A DNA stretch of 47,482 nucleotides, taken from contig NZ_JANYUY010000057.1 of NCBI RefSeq assembly GCF_025060755.1, positions 1 to 47,482 of the forward strand, in the 5' to 3' direction. Below are positions 32,028-41,068 of the stretch, one piece after another; the stretch's first letter is position 1, and every line of letters begins with the position of its first letter. The position numbers and the translations under genes were made by a program. This stretch comes from Paenibacillus doosanensis (GTDB lineage: Bacteria > Bacillota > Bacilli > Paenibacillales > NBRC-103111). Below the pieces are notes generated by a model, which made no database searches, was not told where the DNA came from, and saw only the letters and a list, made by a program, of their open reading frames with translations.

Positions 32028-33266
32028 ATGGGAAAAGCACTAATCATCGGCGCTGGCGGCGTAGCTTCTGTAGCAATTCATAAATGTGTGCAAAACAGCG
32101 AGGTGTTCGAAGAAATTTGTATCGCTAGCCGCACGAAATCCAAATGCGATGAATTGAAAGCAAAGTTGGACGGCGGCAAAACCAAAATTACAACCGCACA
32201 GGTCGATGCAGACATCGTGGAAGATCTGATTGATCTGATTACCGAATTCCAACCGGATATCGTTATGAACCTGGCTCTGCCTTACCAAGATTTGACGATC
32301 ATGGATGCTTGCCTAGCCACCAAAACACACTATATGGATACAGCCAACTATGAGCCGGAAGATACGGCCAAATTCGAATACAAATGGCAATGGGAGTACC
32401 GCGAACGCTTCGAAAAAGCAGGTATTACAGCTCTTCTGGGCAGCGGATTCGATCCAGGCGTAACCGGCGTATTTTCCGCTTATGCGCTGAAACATTATTT
32501 TGACGAAATTGAATATATCGACATCCTGGATTGCAACGGCGGGGATCACGGCTATCCTTTCGCAACCAACTTCAACCCGGAAATCAACATTCGCGAAGTG
32601 TCCGCCAACGGACGTTACTGGGAAAACGGGGAATGGATCGAAACGAAGCCGATGGAAATCAAACGCGAGTATAACTTCGCTGAAGTCGGCCAAAAGGACA
32701 TGTACCTGCTGTACCATGAAGAGCTTGAATCCCTTGCGCAAAACATGCCTGGACTGAAACGCATCCGTTTCTTCATGACCTTCGGCCAAAGCTATCTCAT
32801 GCACTTAAAGGCGCTTGAAAACGTAGGAATGACCTCCATCGAACCGATCGAATACGAAGGGAAAAAGATCATTCCGCTTCAATTCCTGAAAGCTGTGCTC
32901 CCGGACCCGGCTTCCCTGGGACCTCGTACGGTGGGCAAAACGAACATCGGTTGTATCTTCAAAGGGAAAAAAGACGGCCAAGACAAGACTTACTATGTCT
33001 ACAACGTTTGCGACCATCAGGAGTGCTATAGAGAAGTCGGCTCCCAAGCCATCTCCTATACGACCGGCGTGCCTGCCATGATCGGCGCGGCCATGATCCT
33101 TACCGGCAAATGGAATAAACCGGGCGTATTTAATATCGAAGAGTTCGATCCGGACCCATTCATGGAAGAGCTGAACAAATGGGGACTTCCATGGGTAGAA
33201 GACTTTAATCCGGTGCTTGTCGACGCATTGCCTGAGGAATCTAAACAGCCGGAGCTCGTTCGTTAA
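32028..33266 (+). CDS. Carboxynorspermidine/carboxyspermidine synthase (saccharopine dehydrogenase family)
   Basis: A 412-residue NADPH-dependent enzyme that condenses L-aspartate-semialdehyde with a diamine (putrescine or diaminopropane) to give carboxyspermidine or carboxynorspermidine. The Rossmann motif IIGAGGVASVAIHKC is at residues 6-20. Family landmarks are NLALPYQDLTIMDACL, YMDTANYEP, GSGFDPGVTGVFSAY and GGDHGYPFATNFNPEINIRE. AGGAG lies 8 bases before the ATG. The next gene, its partner decarboxylase, starts one base after the stop codon. This route replaces the S-adenosylmethionine-dependent spermidine synthase. Confidence 0.93.
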   Translation: MGKALIIGAGGVASVAIHKCVQNSEVFEEICIASRTKSKCDELKAKLDGGKTKITTAQVDADIVEDLIDLITEFQPDIVMNLALPYQDLTIMDACLATKTHYMDTANYEPEDTAKFEYKWQWEYRERFEKAGITALLGSGFDPGVTGVFSAYALKHYFDEIEYIDILDCNGGDHGYPFATNFNPEINIREVSANGRYWENGEWIETKPMEIKREYNFAEVGQKDMYLLYHEELESLAQNMPGLKRIRFFMTFGQSYLMHLKALENVGMTSIEPIEYEGKKIIPLQFLKAVLPDPASLGPRTVGKTNIGCIFKGKKDGQDKTYYVYNVCDHQECYREVGSQAISYTTGVPAMIGAAMILTGKWNKPGVFNIEEFDPDPFMEELNKWGLPWVEDFNPVLVDALPEESKQPELVR

Positions 33267-33267
33267 T

Positions 33268-34395
33268 ATGCGGTTTGAGGAATTACCTACACCTTGTTTT
33301 GTCGTCGATGAAGCGCTCATTGAAAAAAACCTGAATATCTTAAGCGGCGTCATGCAGCGTACGGGAGCCAAAATCGTGCTCGCGCAAAAAGCTTTTTCCA
33401 TGACCGAGATGTATCCGCTCATCGGAAAATACTTAAGCGGCACGACCGCGAGCGGTTTATTCGAAGCGCGGCTGGGCCACGAAGAAATGGGCAAGGAAAA
33501 TCACGTGTTTGCCCCTGCCTACCGTGAGAATGAAATCGACGAGATCCTGACCATCTGCGACCATATTATTTTTAATTCCTTCTCTCAACTGGAGAAGTAT
33601 AAAGATAAGGCTTTGTCCGCCGGCAGAAAAGTAGGCCTTCGCATCAATCCGGAATGTTCGACGCAAGTGGGACATGAAATCTATGATCCTTGTTCGCCGG
33701 GGTCCAGATTTGGCGTAAAACGGGAGGATTTCCGGCCGGAACAGCTTGAGGGCGTTTCGGGACTGCACTTCCATACTCTTTGCCAACAGAACTCGGACGA
33801 TTTGGAGACCACGCTGAATGCGGTCGAAGACAAGTTCGGGCCATGGCTATCGCAAATGGAATGGATCAATTTCGGCGGCGGTCACCATATTACGAGAGAA
33901 GATTATGATATTCCGAGATTGGAAGCTTGCATTAAGAGAATGCAGGAGAAATATGGTTTGGAGGTCTATCTCGAACCGGGAGAAGCCATCGCGCTGAATG
34001 CGGGCTACATGGTCACATCCGTACTGGATATCCATCGGAACGGCATGGAGATTGCGATCGTGGACACGTCGGCTACCTGCCATATGCCGGATGTTCTGGA
34101 AATGCCTTATCGTCCGCCGCTGATCGGCTCGGGCGAAGCCGGGGAGAAGCCATACACGTATCGGCTTGGCGGGCCGACCTGTCTTACGGGCGATGTCATC
34201 GGAGACTATTCCTTCGATCAGCCCCTGAAATGCGGCGACAGATTGGTGTTTGAGGATATGGCGATCTACTCCATGGTCAAAACCAACACGTTCAACGGCA
34301 TGCCGCTGCCTGCGATCGCCGTGCAGGATAAAGACGGCAATTGCCGTATCGTACGCGAGTTCGGCTATCAGGATTTTAAGATGAGACTAGCTTAA
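33268..34395 (+). CDS. nspC: Carboxynorspermidine decarboxylase
   Basis: A 375-residue PLP enzyme of the alanine-racemase-fold decarboxylases. The PLP lysine is K41 (LAQKAFS). GLHFHTLCQQ, NFGGGHHIT, a phosphate-binding EPGEA and LGGPTCLTGDVIGDYSF (catalytic Cys region) match NspC. It removes the carboxyl group from carboxynorspermidine or carboxyspermidine, giving norspermidine or spermidine. The ATG follows the synthase stop codon by one base (TAATATG), so translation is coupled. A terminator follows at 34404-34440, closing a two-gene operon. Confidence 0.94.
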   Translation: MRFEELPTPCFVVDEALIEKNLNILSGVMQRTGAKIVLAQKAFSMTEMYPLIGKYLSGTTASGLFEARLGHEEMGKENHVFAPAYRENEIDEILTICDHIIFNSFSQLEKYKDKALSAGRKVGLRINPECSTQVGHEIYDPCSPGSRFGVKREDFRPEQLEGVSGLHFHTLCQQNSDDLETTLNAVEDKFGPWLSQMEWINFGGGHHITREDYDIPRLEACIKRMQEKYGLEVYLEPGEAIALNAGYMVTSVLDIHRNGMEIAIVDTSATCHMPDVLEMPYRPPLIGSGEAGEKPYTYRLGGPTCLTGDVIGDYSFDQPLKCGDRLVFEDMAIYSMVKTNTFNGMPLPAIAVQDKDGNCRIVREFGYQDFKMRLA

Positions 34396-34403
34396 TGAAT
34401 AAT

Positions 34404-34440
34404 AAGCCTTAGCCCTATCATCAGGGTTAAGGCTTTGTTT
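34404..34440 (+). terminator. Intrinsic terminator of the carboxyspermidine operon
   Basis: AAGCCTTAGCCCT pairs with AGGGTTAAGGCTT (one G-T pair) across a short loop, then TGTTT. Confidence 0.85.
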
Positions 34441-34581
34441 GCATGTTCGCTATTATTTAGGAGTCTGCCCGACGGAGTTACTATTGTACGCGTGGTTCAT
34501 CGAACAGGCTCTTAGGGTACGGTTCCTCTCGCACAACGTAACGGCTGGATGCCTTCCGGCTGCTTGGGAGCAATCCCCGGC

Positions 34582-35385
34582 TCAAGGGGTATCCGCTTGA
34601 GCCGGGATATATACTGTCATCTTTAAATCGGGATAATCCGCGACGGTAAGCGACTGATGCTCGAACGCGAGTATGCCGAGCTTGGGGTGATTGAACCTTT
34701 TCAGTCCAAGCGGAACACCCAGCACCTCATGATTTTCCCACCATTGATTGAACTTTTCGCTCGTCTTCTTAAGTAAGTCAACCAATTCCTCGAACGAAGG
34801 GTCGCCGATGTGCTGGCCGTAGCTAGTGCGAAATTGGGCCAAGAGGCTCTGGGCTACATGCGGCCAATCCGGCAGTAAATCGGGATAATCGGGTCGGGCG
34901 AACATCCGCCACAAGCTGTTTCTTTCCAGAACGTTCATCCGGTTAAAGTCGCCGAACAGCTCGCAAGCCGCATGGTTCCAAGCGAGCGTATCCCACCTCG
35001 GTCCTCTTACGTAAGCGGGGAAGGGCTCCAATTTATCCAGCATCCGCTGCACAGACTGATCCAAGTCAATGTCGGGCGTCCATTCTTTGACGGGCGGACG
35101 GTGCTCGGCAAGCGTATATAAATGCAGCAGCTCGTATCGGTTCAATTGCAGCGCCTTGCCCAAACTGTCCAGTACCTGGGAAGAGGGCCGAACGTCCCGC
35201 CCCTGTTCAAGCCACGTATACCAAATATTGCTTACCCCGGCCATATCCGCCACTTCTTCGCGGCGAAGCCCTTTGGCCCGGCGATGCGGCGCGCTTTGAA
35301 ACCCAAGGTCGGATGGAGATAAGCGCGATCGGCGCGATTTCAAGAAAGCCCCTAACTCTTTGCGGCGTTTCAAATCTTCTTCCAC
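34582..35385 (-). CDS. XRE family regulator with MmyB-like ligand-binding domain
   Basis: A 267-residue regulator. The Xre helix-turn-helix (about 22-78: RREEVADMAGVSNIWYTWLEQG) is followed by a MmyB-type PAS-like domain (about 105-260: FPAYVRGPRWDTLAWNHAACELFGDF ... LGLKRFNHPKLGILAFEHQSL). In this family the second domain binds a small hydrophobic ligand. It is divergent from the DHA2 exporter gene and is its probable regulator. The promoter is at 35415-35444. The start follows GAAG-rich sequence; no nearer ATG fits better. Confidence 0.9.
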   Translation of the reverse strand: MEEDLKRRKELGAFLKSRRSRLSPSDLGFQSAPHRRAKGLRREEVADMAGVSNIWYTWLEQGRDVRPSSQVLDSLGKALQLNRYELLHLYTLAEHRPPVKEWTPDIDLDQSVQRMLDKLEPFPAYVRGPRWDTLAWNHAACELFGDFNRMNVLERNSLWRMFARPDYPDLLPDWPHVAQSLLAQFRTSYGQHIGDPSFEELVDLLKKTSEKFNQWWENHEVLGVPLGLKRFNHPKLGILAFEHQSLTVADYPDLKMTVYIPAQADTP

Positions 35386-35414
35386 ACTCGCTTCCCCCGA
35401 TCTAGGTATTATTT

Positions 35415-35444
35415 TTTATAATCGTATAAACGGTATTCTTACAA
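35415..35444 (-). promoter_or_regulatory. Promoter of the MmyB-like regulator gene
   Basis: On the minus strand TTGTAA and TATAAA are separated by 18 bases. GGTATT occurs twice in this 90-bp divergent region (35405 and 35432), a possible regulator half-site. No good promoter was found for the exporter gene. Confidence 0.5.
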
Positions 35445-35499
35445 AAAAACCTTTTTCATCTAAGATTGGGATATAACTTTGTTGAAAAAGGTGATTAAA

Positions 35500-36972
35500 G
35501 TGACCAAAACGAATGAAGCGCCGCTCGATCCTCGCAGATGGTGGGCTTTGGCGGTAGTGTTGTCAGCGACATTTATGGCTTTGCTTGATTCTTTTATCGT
35601 CAACGTCGCTATCCCCTCCATCCAATCCGATTTACAGGCAAGCGCCTCGGATATTCAGTTTATTCTTGCGGGCTATACGCTTGCTTATGCCGTTCTGCTG
35701 ATTACCGGGAGCCGGCTCGGCGATATGTTTGGGCGCAAACGCCTGTTTCTGTCGGGGATGCTGGGATTTGTGATCGCTTCGGCGCTATGCGGCATGGCCT
35801 CCTCGGCGATGTATTTGATCTTGTTTCGCGTGCTTCAGGGCGTAACGGCGGCGGCCATGATGCCGCAAGTGCTCGCCATGATACAAGTGAGCTTTCCCGA
35901 GAATGAAAAAGCGAAAGCCATCGGTTTGTACGGTGCGACCATCGGCATAGCCACAGTATCCGGGCAACTGCTCGGCGGTTACCTTATCAGCCAAAACCTG
36001 CTCGACTTGGGATGGCGTTCCGTGTTTCTCGTGAATGTCCCGATTGGTGTGATCGCTTTACTGGCCGGTATCCCGCTGCTCCAAGAGTCGCGCAACCCTG
36101 CAGCCAGACGCCTTGATCTGACCGGCGCACTCATTCTAACAGCAAGCCTGCTGGCGCTCGCATTTCCGCTCGTTCAAGGACGCGAGGCGGGGTGGCCGAC
36201 ATGGTCGTTCATCTTGCTTGCCTGCTTCCCGATATGTTTGACACTGTTTATTATATATGAGCGCAAACTACTTGAAAATGGAAAATCGCCGCTGCTCGCT
36301 CCGTCGCTTTTCCGCGATCGTTCCTTCAGCCTCGGCATCTCGCTCATTCTCGTCTTTTACGCGATCGCTTCAGCGCTGTTCTTCACGTTAGCCGTGATGC
36401 TGCAGCAGGGCTTCGGCTACTCTGCTCTAACGTCGGGGTTAACGTATTTGCCGCTGGGTATCGGCTTCTTCCTCGCTTCACTGGCATCGCCCAAGCTCGT
36501 GGGCAAGTTTGGGCCGGCCGTTCTACTGGCCGGAGCTGTAATTACGGCAGTCGGCATAGGATACACATTGGAAATTGTCCATCATGACGGCGGTCATCTT
36601 GTTTGGAATGCGCTTTGGCCGAGTTTATTCATCATTGGCGTCGGCCAAGGCACCTGCGCCGCGCCGCTTATCGGAACCATTCTATCCAAGGTGCGTCAGG
36701 AGAATATAGGGGCGGCTTCCGGGGTTTTGACGACAACGACCCAGCTCAGCACCGCGCTCGGCGTATGCTTTGTCGGAATCTTCTTCTACAGAGCTTTGGA
36801 TATTTCCGATTTGCCCGACGCTCATGCGCGTTATGCACACGCCTTTACCGTCGCGCTTGAATTTGTTCTGATCTTGTCCGCGATTTATGCGTTCCTGCTC
36901 ATTTTCTTAATGAAGGCGGGACAGCGGCGGCAGCCTGAGAGAGCTGTCCGTACTTCGGAGCAGAGGGGTTGA
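35500..36972 (+). CDS. MFS exporter, DHA2 family (EmrB/QacA type)
   Basis: A 490-residue transporter with 14 predicted membrane helices. The signatures are ATFMALLDSFIVNVAIPSIQ in helix 1, motif A GSRLGDMFGRKRLF after helix 2, and ISQNLLDLGWRSVFLVNVPIG of the DHA2 family. It probably exports drugs or toxic organic compounds using the proton gradient. The start was chosen as GTG at 35500, preceded by AAAAAGGTGA; two TTG codons at 35479-35484 have no ribosome site. The divergent MmyB-like gene is the likely regulator, and a terminator follows at 37100-37132. Confidence 0.9.
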   Translation: MTKTNEAPLDPRRWWALAVVLSATFMALLDSFIVNVAIPSIQSDLQASASDIQFILAGYTLAYAVLLITGSRLGDMFGRKRLFLSGMLGFVIASALCGMASSAMYLILFRVLQGVTAAAMMPQVLAMIQVSFPENEKAKAIGLYGATIGIATVSGQLLGGYLISQNLLDLGWRSVFLVNVPIGVIALLAGIPLLQESRNPAARRLDLTGALILTASLLALAFPLVQGREAGWPTWSFILLACFPICLTLFIIYERKLLENGKSPLLAPSLFRDRSFSLGISLILVFYAIASALFFTLAVMLQQGFGYSALTSGLTYLPLGIGFFLASLASPKLVGKFGPAVLLAGAVITAVGIGYTLEIVHHDGGHLVWNALWPSLFIIGVGQGTCAAPLIGTILSKVRQENIGAASGVLTTTTQLSTALGVCFVGIFFYRALDISDLPDAHARYAHAFTVALEFVLILSAIYAFLLIFLMKAGQRRQPERAVRTSEQRG

Positions 36973-37099
36973 TGGGTTGTGAGCGGCTTCGCCGCCGCTT
37001 AGGAGTGCGATGATTTCGTCGTGTCCTGCAGTCGTTGGAAGCTTCCGCTCGCTGTTGTAGCCGGATTGTTTGCATTGTGAACTTCTTTCTTCTTCCGCT

Positions 37100-37132
37100 A
37101 CCGCCCATCCGATACCAGATGAGCGGTTTTTT
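37100..37132 (+). terminator. Terminator after the DHA2 exporter gene
   Basis: ACCGC..ATC pairs with GAT..GCGGT, followed by six T. It ends a few bases before the convergent tetR stop codon. Confidence 0.7.
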
Positions 37133-37138
37133 GGCGTT

Positions 37139-37819
37139 CTACTTCTCCTGCTCCTTGATCACCTGTTCAATCCCTAACAGAATCAGCTTCACACCGAACT
37201 CAAATGCCGTATCGCTCCCCATCAGCTCGAACAGCCCGTTCGTGAACATTCTCCGGAACAGTCCCGCATCCGTCTCGCTCATCGAATCCAGAAGGCGAGT
37301 CATCTCCTCCCCCGGAAGCACTCCCTGATCTTTAAGGATAGCGGAGACATTGCGTTCATGCTGATAATCGTCCAGAACGAAGTAGAAGACATAGTTCACA
37401 AGCGTAGTAACCACTTGCATTTTCTGCGCTTGCTCAAGCGGCGTCGATTCCACGCAGAGCAGCATACGGTTGGTGAACCGGATGATGTCCGGTTCGTGGG
37501 GCAGCGTCATCATCATCAGCTGCGTGGAGCAGGGATACCGGCTGAGCACGCTTCGTACCGTTGCCGCTAGCCCCGTCAGCTGCTCCTTCCAGTCCCCCTC
37601 GGCGTGGAACTCATCCAGAATCATTTTCGATACATGGTTGGCCAGACGCTGGTAAAGATGCTGCTTGCTCTTGAAATACCAGTACAAAGACGGCGCCTGA
37701 ATCCCAAGCCGGTCGGCCAATCGTCTTAAGCTGAACTTCTCGATGCCCTCCTCCCCCAGAAGCTCCCACGAGGCTTCCAAAATCTTTTCCTCCGAAATCG
37801 AAGGCTGCTGCTTCTTCAT
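37139..37819 (-). CDS. TetR family regulator
   Basis: A 226-residue repressor. The helix-turn-helix (FSLRRLADRLGIQAPSLYWYFKSKQHLY) is at about residues 28-56, and the C-terminal domain is of the tetracycline-repressor type (LPHEPDIIRFTNRML, a ligand-pocket helix). It is divergent from a MATE exporter gene. Three copies of one operator lie between them, one of them 19 bp from its own start. A classic local repressor of an efflux pump, induced by a transported compound, is likely. Confidence 0.9.
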   Translation of the reverse strand: MKKQQPSISEEKILEASWELLGEEGIEKFSLRRLADRLGIQAPSLYWYFKSKQHLYQRLANHVSKMILDEFHAEGDWKEQLTGLAATVRSVLSRYPCSTQLMMMTLPHEPDIIRFTNRMLLCVESTPLEQAQKMQVVTTLVNYVFYFVLDDYQHERNVSAILKDQGVLPGEEMTRLLDSMSETDAGLFRRMFTNGLFELMGSDTAFEFGVKLILLGIEQVIKEQEK

Positions 37820-37837
37820 TGGTATCCGCCCTTTTAT

Positions 37838-37919
37838 CTAACAGTGTAAGTTTATGCTTTACAGGCTCATAAGTTCATGATATCATCTAACACTGTAAGT
37901 CACAACCTAACACTGTTAG
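37838..37919. promoter_or_regulatory. Three TetR operators between tetR and the MATE gene
   Basis: CTAACAGTGTAAG (37838-37850), CTAACACTGTAAG (37887-37899) and CTAACACTGTTAG (37907-37919) share one pattern. The third is a perfect palindrome around its central base. The first is near the tetR start and the other two are near the MATE start, 20 bp apart (two helical turns). Confidence 0.85.
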
Positions 37920-37957
37920 TTTGGAGACAAAATAAATAACAGAAAGTAGTGACCCGC

Positions 37958-39310
37958 ATGGATGCAGAAAATCTTCATTACTTTGAAAAAGCGCCGGTCG
38001 CCAAAGCCGTAGCTCACTTCGCCGTACCGATGATGCTAGGCACGTCAATGAGTGTCATCTATTCCATCTTGAATGCCTATTTCCTTGGCACGCTGGGCAA
38101 TACGGCCATGTTAACCGCACTCGCATTAACCTTGCCGTTATTCGCGATCATTATGGCGCTAGGCAACTTGATCGGTATCGGCGGCGGTACATTCATCTCC
38201 CGTTTGCTGGGAGAGAAAAAATTTGACGATGTCAAGCATGTATCCTCATTCGCCTTTTATAGCAGTTTGGTTCTCGGTGTTGTCGTGATGGCCGTCGGTC
38301 TCCCGTTAATCGATCCTATCGTTCATGGCCTGGGGGCAACGCCTGACTCCTTCGGATTCACGAAAGACTACGTCACGGTTATGCTTATCGGCTCACCATT
38401 CGTCATACTCTTCTTCACGCTGGAGAATATCGCGCGCTCCGAGGGGGCGGCAATCACGTCGATGACTGGTATGATTCTGAGTGTTGTCGTCAATATTATT
38501 CTCGATGCTCTAGTCATCTTCGTCTTCCATTGGGGCGTAATCGGCGTTGCGTCTGCCACGGTCATTTCCAATCTGGTTGCAAGTGCATTCTATGCCTTTC
38601 ATATGGGATCTAAGAGCCAATTCCTAACGATCTCCGTCACATGGTTTAAGGTTACAAAGGACATTCTGTGCAATGTATTCAAAATCGGAGTTCCCGTCTT
38701 TGTAATGAGTATTTTCTTGGGCGCCATGTCGCTTATCTTTAACCATTTCCTTGTCGAATATGGGGACCAGGCCGTGGCGGCTTACGGAATTTCATCACGC
38801 CTGTTGCAATTTCCGGAGTTTATTTTGATGGGCTTATGCGAGGGAGTCGTGCCGCTGATTGCTTTCTCTTTTACAGCCAATAAACTTCGTATGAAGCATA
38901 CTATTGGATTTACGATTAAAGCGATTGTCGCTTTAGCCGTCGTGTTCGGTATCATCGTCTATCTGATTTCCGACCACTTGATTGGTTTATTTACGAATGA
39001 CCGGCAATTAATTGAAATGGGCAGCTACATTTTGCATGTGACGTTCTTATCCTTGTTCATTACAGGAATGACCACGTTGTTCACAGGAATCTTCCAAGCA
39101 ACAGCGCAAGGAACCGCCGCGTTTATGATGTCCGTTATTCAAGGAATCACTCTGATTCCGGTGTTGTTTATCGCCAATCGAATGAACGGCTTCCACGGGG
39201 TGGTCTGGTCGCTTGTCATCGCGGATGCCGTCGCGTTCCTCGTTGGCGCCCTCATGCTGTATGTTCTGCGGAACAAATTGCAGCCGGATTTGGAAAGTTT
39301 AGTACAATAG
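37958..39310 (+). CDS. MATE family efflux transporter (MepA-like)
   Basis: A 450-residue, 12-helix multidrug and toxin extrusion transporter. The N-terminus (FEKAPVAKAVAHFAVPMMLGTSMSVIY) and the motif NLIGIGGGTFISRLLGEKKFDDVKHVSSFAFY resemble MepA. The start could also be GTG at 37949; neither has a strong ribosome site. It is controlled by the divergent TetR protein according to the shared operators. Substrates are likely cationic or amphipathic compounds. Confidence 0.9.
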   Translation: MDAENLHYFEKAPVAKAVAHFAVPMMLGTSMSVIYSILNAYFLGTLGNTAMLTALALTLPLFAIIMALGNLIGIGGGTFISRLLGEKKFDDVKHVSSFAFYSSLVLGVVVMAVGLPLIDPIVHGLGATPDSFGFTKDYVTVMLIGSPFVILFFTLENIARSEGAAITSMTGMILSVVVNIILDALVIFVFHWGVIGVASATVISNLVASAFYAFHMGSKSQFLTISVTWFKVTKDILCNVFKIGVPVFVMSIFLGAMSLIFNHFLVEYGDQAVAAYGISSRLLQFPEFILMGLCEGVVPLIAFSFTANKLRMKHTIGFTIKAIVALAVVFGIIVYLISDHLIGLFTNDRQLIEMGSYILHVTFLSLFITGMTTLFTGIFQATAQGTAAFMMSVIQGITLIPVLFIANRMNGFHGVVWSLVIADAVAFLVGALMLYVLRNKLQPDLESLVQ

Positions 39311-39409
39311 ACGATATATCATTCGCAGGAAAGCCGGAGATAGTGTTAACTTTTCGCGCATTAGTTTCGTCTAATGAGGAGATGTATTAAAATATGGCGG
39401 TGATAAGGT

Positions 39410-40192
39410 TTGAAATTGCTGGGATCATTTATGATTAGTTTTCTTCTCTTTTTCTCATTCGGGTGTGACTCTACACAAAAACCACAGGGCCACTCGCCAA
39501 CGTCTGAACCAGTAATAAATCAGCGTTCGCAGTCCGCACTCATCGGTAAATCAGATTCATGTGAAGTTCCACCGCAAAATCTTAATTGGTCTGGAAAGGT
39601 GTACCGAAGCATAACTGAAAACACCCCAGCAGAACCTGGAATGAAATTCGGTTATGTGAAATGTGATAACGGGGATTATTTTGAAGCGGCAGATGACGGA
39701 CCAGGCTCACTTATTGTATACAGTAACGGAGATCCTCGCACTAATCACGACCTGATCCTTATGGGTCAATGGGGACAGGCTCTTTATTCAGCAACCAACA
39801 ATACCGAAGAATCAACAGAACCGTTGTTAATTGTCGGTACGGACAACCGCCTTGAGGCATCCCTAACCGACGAGAACGGCGTCAATCTCGGGAGCGTTAC
39901 CGTGTACCCGTATACTGACGATTTTGACTTCAAATTGTATAAGCCCAACCATAGCCAAATTACAAATGAAGAAGCGATCGATACTCCCATCGGAAGCGGC
40001 ACGCTATACACTCTCGACGCTGATAACGGTACAGCCGCCTCCGGTCTGACCGGCACACATGACGTCTATTTCGCCGTCATCGCGGTACAAGACAATAATA
40101 TCTACGTACTGGAATTCTCAAAGCATGACAAAGAGGCGGCGACCAAAAAGCAATTCATCGATTTATTGAACGGGTTGAGGATAAAAAAGTGA
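39410..40192 (+). CDS. Putative lipoprotein of unknown function
   Basis: A 260-residue protein. A hydrophobic start (LGSFMISFLLFFSFG) runs into Cys20, a weak lipobox, and then a polar Ser/Pro/Gln linker. The mature part is mainly beta, acidic, and has two further Cys (in SCEVPP and VKCDNG) that could form a disulfide outside the cell. I do not recognise the family. It starts with TTG at 39410, preceded by GGCGGTGAT. It is isolated between the MATE gene and an IS256 relic, with no obvious functional neighbour. Confidence 0.7.
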   Translation: MKLLGSFMISFLLFFSFGCDSTQKPQGHSPTSEPVINQRSQSALIGKSDSCEVPPQNLNWSGKVYRSITENTPAEPGMKFGYVKCDNGDYFEAADDGPGSLIVYSNGDPRTNHDLILMGQWGQALYSATNNTEESTEPLLIVGTDNRLEASLTDENGVNLGSVTVYPYTDDFDFKLYKPNHSQITNEEAIDTPIGSGTLYTLDADNGTAASGLTGTHDVYFAVIAVQDNNIYVLEFSKHDKEAATKKQFIDLLNGLRIKK

Positions 40193-40346
40193 ATGCCAGC
40201 CGACAATTCGCTTTACTTGCGATACGGTTGTACCGCCATGAAGACGAAATAAAATGCGCCCTCTTGGACGGCCATCTTTTATTGTCAGGATATAAAGCTC
40301 AAGCTGAACTGCCACAATTTATCCGCTAAAGCTTTATTATAGTTAG

Positions 40347-40491
40347 AAGAAAACCGTTCATACCGATATGCAAATTCAGGTGCCGCGGGACCGCTTGGGC
40401 GAGTTCAATCCGGTTGTCGTCAAAAAAACAGACGGATGTGACCGGGATCGATGAGCCGATCACCGCGCTGTACGCCAAAGGCGTGAACTAA
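40347..40491 (+). pseudogene. IS256-family transposase fragment, frameshifted
   Basis: Translation from 40347 gives KKTVHTDMQIQVPRDRLGEF, then NPVVVKK, which matches the KKTVRTD..(E/Q)IPRDRNGEFEP block near the start of the IS256 transposase catalytic region. The next block, QTDVTGIDEPITALYAKGVN, is in another frame; the switch is at the A-run 40421-40428. A stop precedes and a TAA ends the fragment, and no terminal repeats are visible. It is a dead remnant of at most 145 bp. Confidence 0.75.
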
Positions 40492-40520
40492 AAACCCCTG
40501 AGACTCAAGATCTCAGAGGC
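40490..40520 (-). terminator. Terminator of the GIY-YIG gene
   Basis: On the minus strand CCTCTGAGA pairs with TCTCAGGGG (one mismatch), then TTTTTAG. It lies about 100 bp after the GIY-YIG stop codon. Confidence 0.65.
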
Positions 40521-40619
40521 TTTAAATTCCTTTATATCACATGCTTCCCAACAGTCCTCTCACTCATTAACAAAGAGCCCGATAGAGAGGTCCTATTTGG
40601 TTTTACGTATCGTTTATCC

Positions 40620-40976
40620 TTATTTGTATAACACTTTATCTACATTGTATCTGGCCTTAAGTTCGTTAATAATAAATGTTTCGTAAATTTCCCTATGAAC
40701 GGGGTCCTCGACAATATAAACCTCGATTTTGGTAACTTCGTCCCTGTGATTTTTCATGACGGATACTGTATCTTCAAAATGTTTTTTGATTCGGGGTCTT
40801 AGCTTGCGTGCTTTGCCGACGAATAAGAGTTCATCCCGATCATTGTAAAACATGAAAATCCCCGCTTTATCTCTTGAAATCAGGTGAAAATCCGTAAACC
40901 CATAAATATTGCTTAGCTCCGGGTTTTTCTGTTTGTGTATGGTGACATCCGGTGTTGGAATTGTTATTTGTATCAT
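40620..40976 (-). CDS. GIY-YIG domain protein
   Basis: A 118-residue protein with a single GIY-YIG-like nuclease domain. The signature reads GIFMFYNDRDELLFVGKARKLRPRIKKHF, where IFM and FVG stand for the usual GIY and YIG. The Arg of the second motif is present, and the later Glu is likely in REIYETFIINELKARYN. It lacks the other domains of UvrC or of homing endonucleases. The ATG at 40976 is favoured over 40982 by the distance to GGGAG. The biological role is unknown; small relatives occur in many Firmicutes. Confidence 0.82.
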   Translation of the reverse strand: MIQITIPTPDVTIHKQKNPELSNIYGFTDFHLISRDKAGIFMFYNDRDELLFVGKARKLRPRIKKHFEDTVSVMKNHRDEVTKIEVYIVEDPVHREIYETFIINELKARYNVDKVLYK

Positions 40977-41068
40977 GTGCATCCGCTCCCTTTTTTATTA
41001 TTACATGTAATACTTCAAAAAACGTAGTTACGGTTTAACGCGGCGCCTGTAACAGCAGCTTCAACGAT

